From: Clostridia bacterium
GTDB lineage: Bacteria; Bacillota_A; Clostridia; Oscillospirales; CAG-272
Reading direction: 5' to 3'
DNA length: 64,000 nt
Assembly (NCBI GenBank): GCA_017468115.1
Contig: JAFUJS010000002.1
Span: 62,001 to 126,000 of the forward strand
Positions 42,041-51,972 of the stretch are shown here, piece after piece (positions within the stretch are counted from its first letter, which is position 1; every line of letters begins with the position of its first letter). The position numbers and the translations under genes were made by a program. The notes beneath the pieces were generated by a model. The model saw only the letters and a list, made by a program, of their open reading frames with translations. It had not been told where the DNA came from and did not search any database.

Positions 42041-42933
42041 TGATACCTGTAATGAAGAAAATCAAGGTACAGGTGCCGGCAACCTCTGCCAATCTTGGCT
42101 CGGGCTTTGACTGTGCAGGCCTTGCCTATGATTTGTATAATGTGTTTGAATTTGAGCCCATAAGCTCCGGTCTTATTATCAACGGCTGCGACGAAAAATA
42201 TGCAGGCGAGGAAAATCCTGCGTATATCGCATATTCAGCCGTTTGTGAGAAAATTGGCGCACCTGTGTCTGTAAAAATCACAATTTTAGAAACAAATGTG
42301 CCTGTTTCAAGGGGTCTTGGCTCCTCTGCAACACTCATCTGTGCCGGTGCCTATGCCGCAAATCGAATATATGGTCAGCCTCTTTCCTGGGATGAGATTT
42401 TTGAAATCTGCACAGAAATAGAGGGGCACCCCGATAACGTCGCCCCTGCGCTTTTTGGCTCCTTCTGTACATCCCTTATTACAAACGGTAAGCCAAGGAC
42501 AGTAAGATTCGAGGTTAGCCCAAAAATTCATTTTACCGTTCTAATCCCGAATTTCGAGGTTAAAACTCACGATGCAAGAAGCGTGTTGCCCCACGAAATC
42601 GAAAGGGACGATGCAATTTATAATATGTCAAGAATTGCCCTCTTGCCATACGCCTTTGAGAAGGGAGACTTTGACCTGCTCAAGGTTGTAACAAGAGACA
42701 GACTGCATCAGAAGTACAGAAAGAAGCTATTCAGAAATATTGACGATGTAAAAAAACAAGCCTACGAGTGTGGCGCAATTTCATTTATGATTAGCGGCGC
42801 CGGCTCAACCTGTCTTTGCTTGTCCGAGTCCCCTATTGAGAAGGAGCTGAACGAGAAAATTTCAGCGCTTCCAAACGGATGGGTGGCAAGGGAGCTTCGC
42901 ATTTCAGTAAATGGAACCAGAGAGGTGTTATAA
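42040..42933 (+). CDS. thrB: Homoserine kinase
   Basis: GHMP-family kinase making phosphohomoserine for ThrC. 297 residues. PATSANLGSGFDCAG at ~9, the ATP loop PVSRGLGSSAT near 88, and GHPDNVAPA near 130. A second Met four codons in (MKKIKVQ) could also be the start; the TAATG overlap favours the first. Overlaps the ACT gene by TAATG. Confidence 0.95.
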   Translation: MIPVMKKIKVQVPATSANLGSGFDCAGLAYDLYNVFEFEPISSGLIINGCDEKYAGEENPAYIAYSAVCEKIGAPVSVKITILETNVPVSRGLGSSATLICAGAYAANRIYGQPLSWDEIFEICTEIEGHPDNVAPALFGSFCTSLITNGKPRTVRFEVSPKIHFTVLIPNFEVKTHDARSVLPHEIERDDAIYNMSRIALLPYAFEKGDFDLLKVVTRDRLHQKYRKKLFRNIDDVKKQAYECGAISFMISGAGSTCLCLSESPIEKELNEKISALPNGWVARELRISVNGTREVL

Positions 42934-43370
42934 TGCTTAGTAAGTATTTGCTTGTAGACAAGGAAATTTTGCCCTCGTACTACGAAAAGGTAATTGAAGC
43001 AAAGGCGCTTCTTAGTGCCGGCAAGGCAAAGGACGTTTCCGAGGCTACTAAAATGGTTGGCATTTCCCGTAGTACATACTACAAATACAAGGACTATGTT
43101 TTTGCGACAAATCAGGATACAGAGTGCAGAAAGGCAGTAATTTCCTTGACTCTATACCACAAGTCCGGTGTTCTCAGCGAGGTTTTGAACACTCTTTCAA
43201 AAAATGGTGCAAACATTCTTACAATCACCCAAAACCTGCCTGTAAACAAAAGGGCGCACGTGGTTTTGTCAATTGATGTTTCTCACGTTTTTGGGGAAAT
43301 CGGTGCGGTTAACGAAATGCTCACTAAAATTGACGGTGTTTCCAACGTAAAGCTGATAGCAATTGAATAG
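42933..43370 (+). CDS. UPF0735 ACT-domain protein (PheB-like)
   Basis: 145 residues. An N-terminal region with a helix-turn-helix-like ISRSTYYKYKDYVF (residues ~47-60) precedes an ACT domain at ~75-145 (VISLTLYHKSGVLSEVLNTL). This family is often encoded beside thrB in Firmicutes and may sense an amino acid. The ATG at 42933 follows AGAGGTG and overlaps the thrB stop; the upstream extension of the frame reads inside thrB. Confidence 0.9.
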   Translation: MLSKYLLVDKEILPSYYEKVIEAKALLSAGKAKDVSEATKMVGISRSTYYKYKDYVFATNQDTECRKAVISLTLYHKSGVLSEVLNTLSKNGANILTITQNLPVNKRAHVVLSIDVSHVFGEIGAVNEMLTKIDGVSNVKLIAIE

Positions 43371-43375
43371 TAAAA

Positions 43376-43405
43376 CAGGAGCAGACAAAAACTGCTCCTT
43401 TTTTA
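43376..43405 (+). terminator. Intrinsic terminator after the thr operon
   Basis: Stem AGGAGCAG / CTGCTCCT with a T6 tract, 6 bases after the stop. Confidence 0.92.
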
Positions 43406-43426
43406 TATAATAAATATAAACATATG

Positions 43427-43455
43427 TTGACAATTTGCCTATAAAGTGTTAAAAT
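43427..43455 (+). promoter_or_regulatory. Sigma-A promoter of the Cys-pair lipoprotein
   Basis: TTGACA, 17-base spacer, TAAAAT with TGT extended -10; 45 bases before the start codon. Confidence 0.87.
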
Positions 43456-43499
43456 ATAGTTGCAAATAAGTGCATTTTGCACTAAACAAGGAGTACGTT

Positions 43500-46304
43500 A
43501 TGAAAAAACACATTTTAGCAATTTTAGTGGCTATTTTATGTATGTCACTTTTATTTGCTTTTGTTGCTTGTGGTGGCGGCGAGGATCCTGTCGATCCTGA
43601 AACCTGTGATCACGAGTGGGGCGAGTGGATTTATAATCCGGAGCCAACCTGTACAGAGCCGGGCGATAGAGCAAGGACCTGTACTATTTGCTATAAAGAG
43701 GAATCTGAGGCAGTTCCTGCACAGCACACCTGGGGCGATTGGAGTTATTCAACTGAGCCAACCTGTACTACCGGTGGCAGAGGCACAAGAACCTGTGATG
43801 CATGTGGCGCATCTGAAACTAATGATGTTCCTGCTAACGGACATGTTGAGGTTATAGTTGTACCGGAAAAGCTTCCTACCATAACTGAGGCAGGCTGCAG
43901 CAAGGGCTCAAAGTGCGACGTCTGCGATGAGGTTCTTGAGGAGTCCTTGACATACGCAAGACTTGCTAACATTACAGGCAAGAGCGAAATTTCCTTTAAG
44001 AATGTTACAGATTTCTGGGCATTTAAGAAGGAAGCACTTTACGATGGCAAGACCAACGTAGGTACACACGCACAAAAGGGTAAGGATTACAGCTATATCT
44101 TCGATTTTAAGAATCCTGCATACATCACCGATATTATTATCGAATGTAATGGCGAGGGTACACTTAAGGCAGGCGGTAATATTTCCCCTATTGCATACAA
44201 CACTAAGGCAATTAATATTGTTATCTACACAATTAGCGAGCTTGGCACAGATGGCAAGCCTGTTTACAAAATGTACTACGAAACAGGCAGAGTAGATACA
44301 TCAGCGCTCACACAGGTTAAGATTTCCGAGCTTACAGGCGAGGGAGTTAATAAATTTGAGGAGCCTGTACACGCAAGCAGAGTTGAGCTTCAAATTTTTG
44401 ATGGTACAAACAGCGGCTCTGAGTACATTTGGGAATTTGATATTCAAGGCTCCGTTCTCGAAACAGCATGCGATGTAAACGGACACCAATACGGTGGCGC
44501 AGTTGTTGAAAGTGAGCCATACTGCGAATACGACGGTAACGTAGACACACTTCATGACGGTCTTAAGAAGTGGACTTGCACAGTTTGCGGAGAGGAAAAG
44601 ACCGAAACCATCAAGGCTGAGCACAGCTTCCCTGATGAATATGAGGAGCTTGAGCCACCTATCTGCGGCTATGATGGCATTGAGTCCAGAGACTGCGTAA
44701 ATTGCGGATATATGGACACAAGACCAATTCCGATGGTTCAAGACCATGATTGGTCTGATTGGCAGGTTGTAGGCTCAATTACCTGCGCAAGCGGCGGTAC
44801 AAGAGAAAGATACTGCCAAAACTCCGGCTGTAATGAACGTCAAGAGGAAAACGTTGCAGCAGGCACACACCTTAATGTTGTAACAGAAGGCGCTAAGGCT
44901 CCAACAGCAGAGGAAGAGGGCGCAACCGGCAAGACATATTGCACAATTTGTAAAGAGGTTATTTCCGAGTCCTACGTAATTACAAAGCTGATAAATCAAT
45001 CACTATCTGCTTCTGCATCCTCCAGCTCATGGGCAGTTATTGCTGATTACATGAAGGATGGAGATATGACTACTGGCGCAACAGGCTATGGTAATGCGGT
45101 TAAGGAAACAACCAATACCTTGACTTGGGCAACACCTGTATCTGTTAATAGAGTAAGGCTTTACTTTAGTGGAGATGCGACAGGAAAGAACATAGGTCGT
45201 GATCTGTCAGGTCAGCTTGCTAACACAAATCCTAATGCAACCTTGACAGTTGTAATCTTCGGTGCTGACAACATGGTTGTTAAGACCGAGACCATAAATA
45301 CAAAGGATCTTACAGAATACACAATTAACCTTGACGAAACTACACAAATTTCCAAGATCAATGTTGTAAATCTTCACAACTGGAACGCTTCCTTGTGTGT
45401 TAACGTTTGGGAGGTTGAGGCACTTGATGGCGGCGTTGTAACCGACGATGTTGTTTGCGAGCACGAAATGGAAGGCTGGCAAGAGATTGAACCTGCAAAA
45501 TGTGGTGCTGACGGTCTTAAGAGAAATGATTGCACACTTTGCGACTACTTTGTGGAAGAGGTTATTCCAATGCCAACCCCTCACTCTTGGAGCGAATGGA
45601 CCAATAGCGCAGGCTTTAGCTGCACAAACGGCGGCACAAGAGAAAGAACCTGCCAAAATACAGACTGTGGCATTACAGATACGCAGACAGTTGTGGCTGG
45701 CGACCATATTGAGCTTGTAACAACAGGCGCAAAGGAACCGACTGTGATCGAGGCTGGCTCAACAGGTACAACGACATGCACAGCTTGCGGCGATACAGTT
45801 TCAGAAGCAATCGAAATTCCAAAGCTTGATAATAAGGCTTCCTCTGCAACAGTAGAGTCTAACGGTAAGTGGCCAATTACAGGACCGGATTGGGATGCAC
45901 CTGATACAAGACCATATCTTAACGATGGTGATATGAACACAGGTATAACAGCAAACTCATCTGAACGTTCAACCACACATACACTTACATGGGCAAACGC
46001 TGTAACTGTAGATACAATTAAGCTTTATTTCAGTGGAGACACAACAAATAAAACTGTAGGATATCAAAAGAGCTTCCTTGATAACACAAACCCAGATACA
46101 ACCATTACAGTTAATGTCTATAACGGAGAGACCATTGTAAAGACAGTAGTTATCAACACAAAGGATCTAACAGAGTATACTATAGACCTTGGTGCTGCTA
46201 CAGAAATTACAAAGATCACACTTGAGGTTTATACTGGATGGGATGGTGCTAAGGCTGCCAACATTTGGGAGTGCCAAGCATACACAAAATATGTAGCTGA
46301 ATAA
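43500..46304 (+). CDS. Surface lipoprotein with Cys-pair modules and discoidin-like domains
   Basis: 934 residues. The ATG at 43500 follows AAGGAG and gives a lipoprotein signal (LLFAFVAC, then GGGEDP). Cys-pair modules of the EPTCTxxGxxxRTCxxC type occur at ~35-130, ~330-440 and ~645-760. Three discoidin/F5-8C-like beta domains lie at ~160-320, ~500-650 and ~790-930; the last two are close repeats (NTLTWATPVSVNRVRLYFSG and HTLTWANAVTVDTIKLYFSG). Glycan or surface binding is likely; no catalytic motif. Expressed alone. Confidence 0.85.
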   Translation: MKKHILAILVAILCMSLLFAFVACGGGEDPVDPETCDHEWGEWIYNPEPTCTEPGDRARTCTICYKEESEAVPAQHTWGDWSYSTEPTCTTGGRGTRTCDACGASETNDVPANGHVEVIVVPEKLPTITEAGCSKGSKCDVCDEVLEESLTYARLANITGKSEISFKNVTDFWAFKKEALYDGKTNVGTHAQKGKDYSYIFDFKNPAYITDIIIECNGEGTLKAGGNISPIAYNTKAINIVIYTISELGTDGKPVYKMYYETGRVDTSALTQVKISELTGEGVNKFEEPVHASRVELQIFDGTNSGSEYIWEFDIQGSVLETACDVNGHQYGGAVVESEPYCEYDGNVDTLHDGLKKWTCTVCGEEKTETIKAEHSFPDEYEELEPPICGYDGIESRDCVNCGYMDTRPIPMVQDHDWSDWQVVGSITCASGGTRERYCQNSGCNERQEENVAAGTHLNVVTEGAKAPTAEEEGATGKTYCTICKEVISESYVITKLINQSLSASASSSSWAVIADYMKDGDMTTGATGYGNAVKETTNTLTWATPVSVNRVRLYFSGDATGKNIGRDLSGQLANTNPNATLTVVIFGADNMVVKTETINTKDLTEYTINLDETTQISKINVVNLHNWNASLCVNVWEVEALDGGVVTDDVVCEHEMEGWQEIEPAKCGADGLKRNDCTLCDYFVEEVIPMPTPHSWSEWTNSAGFSCTNGGTRERTCQNTDCGITDTQTVVAGDHIELVTTGAKEPTVIEAGSTGTTTCTACGDTVSEAIEIPKLDNKASSATVESNGKWPITGPDWDAPDTRPYLNDGDMNTGITANSSERSTTHTLTWANAVTVDTIKLYFSGDTTNKTVGYQKSFLDNTNPDTTITVNVYNGETIVKTVVINTKDLTEYTIDLGAATEITKITLEVYTGWDGAKAANIWECQAYTKYVAE

Positions 46305-46308
46305 TAAA

Positions 46309-46345
46309 ACAAAAGCAACCGACCAAAAGTCGGTTGCTTTTTATA
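46309..46345 (+). terminator. Intrinsic terminator of the lipoprotein gene
   Basis: Stem AAAAGCAACCGAC / GTCGGTTGCTTTT with a T tract, directly after the stop. Confidence 0.92.
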
Positions 46346-46348
46346 TGC

Positions 46349-46380
46349 AAAAGGGCTACCGAGAGGGTAGCCCTTTTTTG
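46349..46380. terminator. Bidirectional terminator at the ABC gene end
   Basis: Stem AAAAGGGCTACC / GGGTAGCCCTTTT with T tracts on both strands. Confidence 0.9.
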
Positions 46381-46381
46381 A

Positions 46382-49231
46382 TTATTCGGTTCTAAGTGCA
46401 ATAACAGGGTCTTTCTTAGATGCCATGCTTGATGGAACAAGACCTGCAATAAGTGTAAGTCCCATGCTGATAAGCACAAGTACGACTGCAGATACAGGGT
46501 CAAGGGCAGCCTGTAGGGTCGCAATTCCTGTCAATGAGTATAGAATAACATTAATCACAATGTTAAGCAGTAACGTTGCGCCAATACCAATCATACCGGC
46601 GATAAAGCCGACGATAAGTGTTTCTGCGTTGAACACACGGGAAATATCCTTCTTTGATGCACCGATAGCACGCAAAATACCAATTTCCTTTGTTCTTTCA
46701 AGAACTGAAATGTAGGTAATAATACCAATCATAATTGAAGAAACGATAAGAGAAATAGATACAAACGCAACAAGCACATATGTGATAGCGTCAACTATTG
46801 TGGTAACAGAGGACATAAGGGCAGCCACTGTGTCGGAGTAAGTGATTTTATCAGCCTTGTCAGTCTGTGCATCGTTGTAGGCTGTAATCTCGTTGTTTAT
46901 AACCTCTTTTGCATCAAAATCCTTAGGATAAATGAGGATAGCCTTTGGCTTGTCAAGATTAATATAGCCAATCTCACTCATAACCTCATCGTAGGTTTGG
47001 TTGTCCAGCATATAGTTCATAATCTTAAGCAGATTTTCATCACTTTCATAAGGAAAAATCTGGCTTGTAAACATCTTGAGCATCGGTAGCTGTGCCGCAG
47101 AAAAGCCACCATATGGTGCATTGTCCAAAACCGCACTGAAGGCATCGCCTAAGGAAGCCTTAATAATGTTCATCTTTTGCGCAGTTGTCATTTGGTCAAC
47201 GTAAGGTGCCACCTGTTGATTTGCTGAAAGCATAGCATCAATATAGGTCATATCAGGCTCTTCCTTTTCAAATGGAAGACCGGAAATTAAGCTGTGTGTC
47301 TTGTTTTTCTCTTGCGCTTTTACAACAGGACTGTTGTTAGAAAGGTCAAGCACCTTGCTCATAAGAGCAGAGGTATAACCGATTGAGCCGATAACGGCAG
47401 AATCGTCATTTGGCTTAACAATACCGACAATCTTAACCTTCATAGCAGTTGAGTCCTCGGAAACAACGAAATCGGTAAGGTCAGCTCTTTTGATAATGTG
47501 TCCATTTTCGTCAAGAGTGTACTTTTCACTTTCGGGAAGAACCATAAATTCGTAGCCTAAAAGATCAGAGGTGGAATATTGCGCCTCGGGAATCTTGTAC
47601 TTTTCGTCCTCGCTCTTGCTCTCGTCCTTTTGGTCAGCCACCCAAGAATGCAATTCTTGAATGTTTCTGATGCCAAGAATATAGAGAATAAAGTCAGAAA
47701 CCTGATTGTTCTTGTCAACTATGAGCACAACCTCGTTTTCCTGTCCGTCCTCAGTTGGAAAACGTCCGTCAACAAGCTGATATTGACCCTCAATATAATC
47801 ACGGTCGCCAACAAGCTCACTCCAAGCATTTCCGCCAATCATATCCATTGAGGAGGCGGAGCCGCCAAACATAGCACCAAGGTCAAGCTCATTCATAAGG
47901 TCTCCAAGACCGTCAAGGTTCTCAAAGCTACCAACAACCTTGCCATCGTCCCCCTTGATAATGGTAAACGCATTCAAGGTTGCATCGTAGGTGTATTTAA
48001 TATCGGTGGAATTAGACTCTATAACCGTTTCCTTGTCGATTATATTCCCGTCCTCGTCCTTTTCAATACCGATTATATAATCCTTCAGCTTTTCAAGGTT
48101 ATTCTTTGTCATGCCGGTAGAAAAGGCATTCATAACCTTAATCATAATATCGCTGGAATAAATAGTGTCCTTGTCGTATTCGTCACGCTCGGAGCCACCC
48201 ATAAAGGAGCCAAGCAGCGTCATTGTGTCCATAGAGCTTTCGTTGATTTGCACAGGGTAGGATGCCATTGTGCTTTCCTCAACGCTGTTAATATAAACAT
48301 TAACACCTGTGGAAACAGAAAGAATAAGTGCAATACCGATAATACCGATAGAGCCTGCAAAGGAGGTAAGGAATGTGCGTCCCTTCTTAGTTAACAGATT
48401 GTTAAGTGAAAGGGCAAGAGCTGTAAAGAAGGACATGGATGCCATCTTTTTCTTGCTTTTAGCCCTGTCATGCTTTTTAGAGCCTCTTATCTCCTTGCCG
48501 TCCTTGATAACCGCAGGATCAACAAAGGCTTGATTTCTGCCCTCTGTTGCGGAGCAGTAAGGATTAGAGTCGCTTATTACATTACCGTCAAGTAAATTGA
48601 TAATTCTTGTGGAATATTCCTTTGCAAGGTCAGGGTTGTGAGTTACCATAACAACCAGCTTGTCCCTGGAAATTTCCTTAAGAAGCTCCATAACCTGCAC
48701 GCTCGTTTCGGAGTCTAGCGCACCGGTTGGCTCGTCAGCCAAAAGAATGTCAGGGTCGTTAACAAGAGCACGTGCAATAGCAACCCTTTGCATCTGTCCA
48801 CCGGACATTTGGTTAGGCTTTTTATTGATTTGGTCCCCAAGACCAACGGTCTCTAGCGCTTCGATAGCGCGTCTTTTTCTTTCCTTGGAGGAAACACCTG
48901 AAATAGTCAGCGCCAGCTCAACATTTTGCAAAACCGTCTGGTGTGGAATTAGATTATAGCTTTGGAAAATAAAGCCGATAGAGTGGTTTCTGTATGTATC
49001 CCAATCTCTGTCCTTAAATTCCTTTGTGGACTTGCCCCTGATAATAAGGTCGCCACTTGTATATTGGTCAAGACCACCGATGATATTAAGCAGGGTTGTC
49101 TTACCGCATCCACTTTGACCGAGAATAGATACGAATTCACTTTTGCGAAACTCCAGCGAAACACCACGGAGCGCGTGGACAGTAGTATCGCCCGTAACAT
49201 ATTGCTTGGTAATTTCCTTAAGCTGTAGCAT
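46382..49231 (-). CDS. MacB-type ABC transporter: ATPase fused to FtsX-like permease
   Basis: 949 residues. ATPase at ~1-225 (Walker [10 protein letters not shown], signature MSGGQMQR near 142, Walker B LLADEPTG). A linker leads to TM1 near 285, a long extracytoplasmic domain of ~450 residues (acidic and Gly-rich, with [10 protein letters not shown] and [11 protein letters not shown]), and three C-terminal TM segments holding the FtsX block [18 protein letters not shown]. MacB-like proteins are mechanotransmitters for peptide or lipoprotein export or resistance; the substrate is unknown. A fused single gene without a separate partner is common in Clostridia. Confidence 0.92.
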   Translation of the reverse strand: MLQLKEITKQYVTGDTTVHALRGVSLEFRKSEFVSILGQSGCGKTTLLNIIGGLDQYTSGDLIIRGKSTKEFKDRDWDTYRNHSIGFIFQSYNLIPHQTVLQNVELALTISGVSSKERKRRAIEALETVGLGDQINKKPNQMSGGQMQRVAIARALVNDPDILLADEPTGALDSETSVQVMELLKEISRDKLVVMVTHNPDLAKEYSTRIINLLDGNVISDSNPYCSATEGRNQAFVDPAVIKDGKEIRGSKKHDRAKSKKKMASMSFFTALALSLNNLLTKKGRTFLTSFAGSIGIIGIALILSVSTGVNVYINSVEESTMASYPVQINESSMDTMTLLGSFMGGSERDEYDKDTIYSSDIMIKVMNAFSTGMTKNNLEKLKDYIIGIEKDEDGNIIDKETVIESNSTDIKYTYDATLNAFTIIKGDDGKVVGSFENLDGLGDLMNELDLGAMFGGSASSMDMIGGNAWSELVGDRDYIEGQYQLVDGRFPTEDGQENEVVLIVDKNNQVSDFILYILGIRNIQELHSWVADQKDESKSEDEKYKIPEAQYSTSDLLGYEFMVLPESEKYTLDENGHIIKRADLTDFVVSEDSTAMKVKIVGIVKPNDDSAVIGSIGYTSALMSKVLDLSNNSPVVKAQEKNKTHSLISGLPFEKEEPDMTYIDAMLSANQQVAPYVDQMTTAQKMNIIKASLGDAFSAVLDNAPYGGFSAAQLPMLKMFTSQIFPYESDENLLKIMNYMLDNQTYDEVMSEIGYINLDKPKAILIYPKDFDAKEVINNEITAYNDAQTDKADKITYSDTVAALMSSVTTIVDAITYVLVAFVSISLIVSSIMIGIITYISVLERTKEIGILRAIGASKKDISRVFNAETLIVGFIAGMIGIGATLLLNIVINVILYSLTGIATLQAALDPVSAVVLVLISMGLTLIAGLVPSSMASKKDPVIALRTE

Positions 49232-49266
49232 ATGTGCTTACCCCCTTTTGATAAAAAGATAATACT

Positions 49267-49295
49267 ATTATAATAATAAAAAAATACCATGTCAA
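49267..49295 (-). promoter_or_regulatory. Consensus sigma-A promoter of the MacB-type gene
   Basis: Minus-strand TTGACA, 17-base spacer, TATAAT; 35 bases before the start codon. Confidence 0.9.
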
Positions 49296-49356
49296 CAAAT
49301 TGTAAGAAATTTTTACAAAACGAACACGAAATAATCACATAAAGAAAATTAAAGCC

Positions 49357-49385
49357 TTGATATTCCTCTTATAATATGCTATTAT
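49357..49385 (+). promoter_or_regulatory. Sigma-A promoter of the GH29-like gene
   Basis: TTGATA, 17-base spacer, TATTAT with TGC extended -10. It leaves a ~108-base leader ending in a GC-richer stretch (GGTTCGCTTCGCTTCC) of unknown role. Confidence 0.65.
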
Positions 49386-49499
49386 AATATGTAGAATAAA
49401 CTTCACCTAAACGAGGGGAATATTTCAAAAAAATCAACGATAAAGGCGGGGCGTTGTGCGTTCCAAATCGGTTCGCTTCGCTTCCAAAGGGGGAATAAA

Positions 49500-50411
49500 A
49501 TGGATAGGACAAAATGGTTTAGAGAGGCAGGCTATGGAATATTCTGCCATTGGACTACAAAAACTCTTCCAAAATCCGGGGACAAAAAGCCACACTCACA
49601 GGCTATCTTAGATTTTGATGTAGACACCTTTACACAGCAAATTATCGACACAGGGGCACGCTTTTTGTTCTTTACAATCACTCACTCCGATATGTATTTA
49701 CCCTTTCCGCTTAAGGAGCTGGAGAAGCTGACTCCCGGTTATACCTCGCAAAGGGATTTGATTAACGAAATATATGAAAGATTAAGTCCTCACGGCATAA
49801 AGCTTTGCGTTTATTTTAACGGCGACGGACAGACAAGCTCCCAGTGGCAAAAGCTTACAAATCAAAAACAAGAACCGAAGCTGCATGCGGAGTACTGCTA
49901 TAAAATAGCGGAGGCAATTTCCAAAAAATACGGCGATAAAATATGCGGCTGGTGGATTGACTGCTGCTACGAGCCTGGAATTTGCGGAGGCATCGGTACA
50001 AGATACGATTATCAAAGATATGCCGATGCAATGAGGGCAGGAAATCCAAATTCCATTGTAGCCTTCAACTTCAGAGGCGTTGAGCCTTGGGGAAGCGAGT
50101 GGGGACGTGGAATATCAGACTATCAGGCAGGCGAGGAAAACGACCTTACCTTCTACCCAAACGGACCCTTCTCGGGCGAGGGTGGTACACAATGGTTTGC
50201 TCTTTGCTGGATGGACAAATATTGGGTTCACGAAACAGAGGGAGAGCCTGTACCTGTTCACTCCAACGAAAAGGTGCTTGAATATGTCAAAAAGGTAAAA
50301 AAGGGCGGGGGCGTGTTTGCTTATAACGTTGCACCCTACCAAGAGGGACACATTTCTGATAAGACAATGGAGCAGCTATTGTGGCTGAAAAATAACGGGA
50401 TTTTAGATTAA
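49500..50411 (+). CDS. Alpha-L-fucosidase-like (GH29-type barrel) protein
   Basis: 303 residues, no signal peptide, so probably cytosolic. The opening WFREAGYGIFCHW is the GH29 pattern, and KICGWWIDCCYE near residue 157 matches the strand that carries the GH29 nucleophile Asp. It is shorter than full fucosidases (~430-600) because the C-terminal beta domain is absent. Specificity for fucose is not assured. AAAGGGGG ribosome site; co-transcribed with the deacetylase gene 9 bases downstream. Confidence 0.78.
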   Translation: MDRTKWFREAGYGIFCHWTTKTLPKSGDKKPHSQAILDFDVDTFTQQIIDTGARFLFFTITHSDMYLPFPLKELEKLTPGYTSQRDLINEIYERLSPHGIKLCVYFNGDGQTSSQWQKLTNQKQEPKLHAEYCYKIAEAISKKYGDKICGWWIDCCYEPGICGGIGTRYDYQRYADAMRAGNPNSIVAFNFRGVEPWGSEWGRGISDYQAGEENDLTFYPNGPFSGEGGTQWFALCWMDKYWVHETEGEPVPVHSNEKVLEYVKKVKKGGGVFAYNVAPYQEGHISDKTMEQLLWLKNNGILD

Positions 50412-50420
50412 GGAGTACAT

Positions 50421-51941
50421 ATGAAAAATAAAATAATTTCGCTATTACTTGTTGTAATAATGCTGTTTTCTCTTGCTTCCTGTGCGCTTCCACCACTTGG
50501 CAGCACAGATACAGGGTCGGGCGAAACAGGCTCCGGCGGTAGCAATACAGGCTCAAGCCAAACCACAGGCTCCGGCGGTACATCCGATGGAACAACAGAT
50601 GACAACCAAACAGTTACACCATCATATTTCCCTGATAAGATTAAATATGAGGCAACCACAACCCCTGACGGAACGAAAATAAATTACACTAGCAATTACA
50701 GCGTGTTTGCACCGGAATTTACAAAGTATTATCACGGCTACAAGGCAGCCTTGTCAATGACCTTTGATGATGGTTATGAGCTTACAACAGGACAAATTGT
50801 ATCTGATGAGTTTGAAAAGTATGGTATTTTCCGTGGAACAGCGATGCTATGGGTTTCCTGCATAAACAATGATACTGCCATTAACACGTGGAACAGTGTC
50901 TTTGCAAGAGGCTATATGGATGCAGGCTGTCATAGCTGGAGTCATGATGACCCGCGAACTGCCGAATCAAGTACTTACGAGCATGAAATTAAGGACGCTA
51001 TTGAATGGCTAAGATTAAAATTTCCCGGACAAAGAGTTCTTACATATGCAGCACCTCTTGCTCAAATGAGCGACCCATACATGGAATATCTTGATGACCT
51101 TGTGATAAGCAATCGTATGGAAGGAAACGGTACTAATAATGTTGCAAGCGACAGCTTTAATATTTATTATGTGTCTGCTGTATCCAATAACACAAGGACA
51201 TCTTCCGAAACAATCAAAAGTAAGCTAAACGAGGCAGTAACAAACGGAAACTGGATGGTTGAGCTGTTTCATGGCGTAAAGCCTACCGCTAGCGACTTGG
51301 ATATGAGTGAGTCCGCCTTCAAGAGCCATGTATATTACCTGTACAGCAATTATAGAGATGATATTTGGTTTGGCTCTTTCGAGGATGTTTCTGTGTACAT
51401 CAAGCAATGTCAAAATGCAAAAATTAAATATACCGCATGCGACAGAGAATCCTTAACCTTTACAATAGAGAGTCCGCTTGATAAGGAAATATATAACATT
51501 CCAATGTCAATGAAGGTTTATCTCCCGAATTTTGTTGATTCTGCATACGCAACAGTTAATGGCGAATATCAGCCACTTACTGTATCTAAGGATTATAACA
51601 AGGGTGGAGCCTTGTACGTAACTGTGCTTGACATTCCTGTAAACGATGCCGAGGTTAAGGTATACATCGGTGGTAACAAGCAGTACAGAAACGGCTGTGG
51701 CACACACATCTATGTAATTAATGAGGTTGTGGAGCCGACACACGACAGTCTTGGCTATACAGAAAAGATTTGCTCAAGATGTGATCACACCTATAAATTA
51801 CTATACACTTCAACCTTCTGCGATTTCACAGGAGAGGTTGAAGAGGTTTGTGCAACAACTGATGATATGCTTGGCTACTCCAAGGTTTACTGCACACATT
51901 GCGACAAATTCAAGGTTGTAAAAACCTATACTCTTGAATAA
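50421..51941 (+). CDS. Polysaccharide deacetylase-like lipoprotein with C-terminal Cys pairs
   Basis: 506 residues. Lipobox LASC near residue 22, then a Gly/Ser/Thr linker to ~62. The NodB/CE4-like domain has the metal motif SMTFDDGYE near 115 and HSWSH (HxxxH) near 173, followed by a strand block ending VELFHGV near 280. The last ~80 residues carry CSRCDHTY and CTHCDKF pairs like those in the other surface proteins. Surface de-N-acetylation of a glycan is the likely role. Operon with the GH29-like gene. Confidence 0.85.
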   Translation: MKNKIISLLLVVIMLFSLASCALPPLGSTDTGSGETGSGGSNTGSSQTTGSGGTSDGTTDDNQTVTPSYFPDKIKYEATTTPDGTKINYTSNYSVFAPEFTKYYHGYKAALSMTFDDGYELTTGQIVSDEFEKYGIFRGTAMLWVSCINNDTAINTWNSVFARGYMDAGCHSWSHDDPRTAESSTYEHEIKDAIEWLRLKFPGQRVLTYAAPLAQMSDPYMEYLDDLVISNRMEGNGTNNVASDSFNIYYVSAVSNNTRTSSETIKSKLNEAVTNGNWMVELFHGVKPTASDLDMSESAFKSHVYYLYSNYRDDIWFGSFEDVSVYIKQCQNAKIKYTACDRESLTFTIESPLDKEIYNIPMSMKVYLPNFVDSAYATVNGEYQPLTVSKDYNKGGALYVTVLDIPVNDAEVKVYIGGNKQYRNGCGTHIYVINEVVEPTHDSLGYTEKICSRCDHTYKLLYTSTFCDFTGEVEEVCATTDDMLGYSKVYCTHCDKFKVVKTYTLE

Positions 51942-51942
51942 C

Positions 51943-51972
51943 AAAAAAGCACCAAACGGTGCTTTTTTATTT
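51943..51972. terminator. Bidirectional terminator between the deacetylase and M50-like genes
   Basis: Stem AAAAAGCACC / GGTGCTTTTT with T tracts on both strands; overlaps the stop of the minus-strand gene. Confidence 0.9.
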
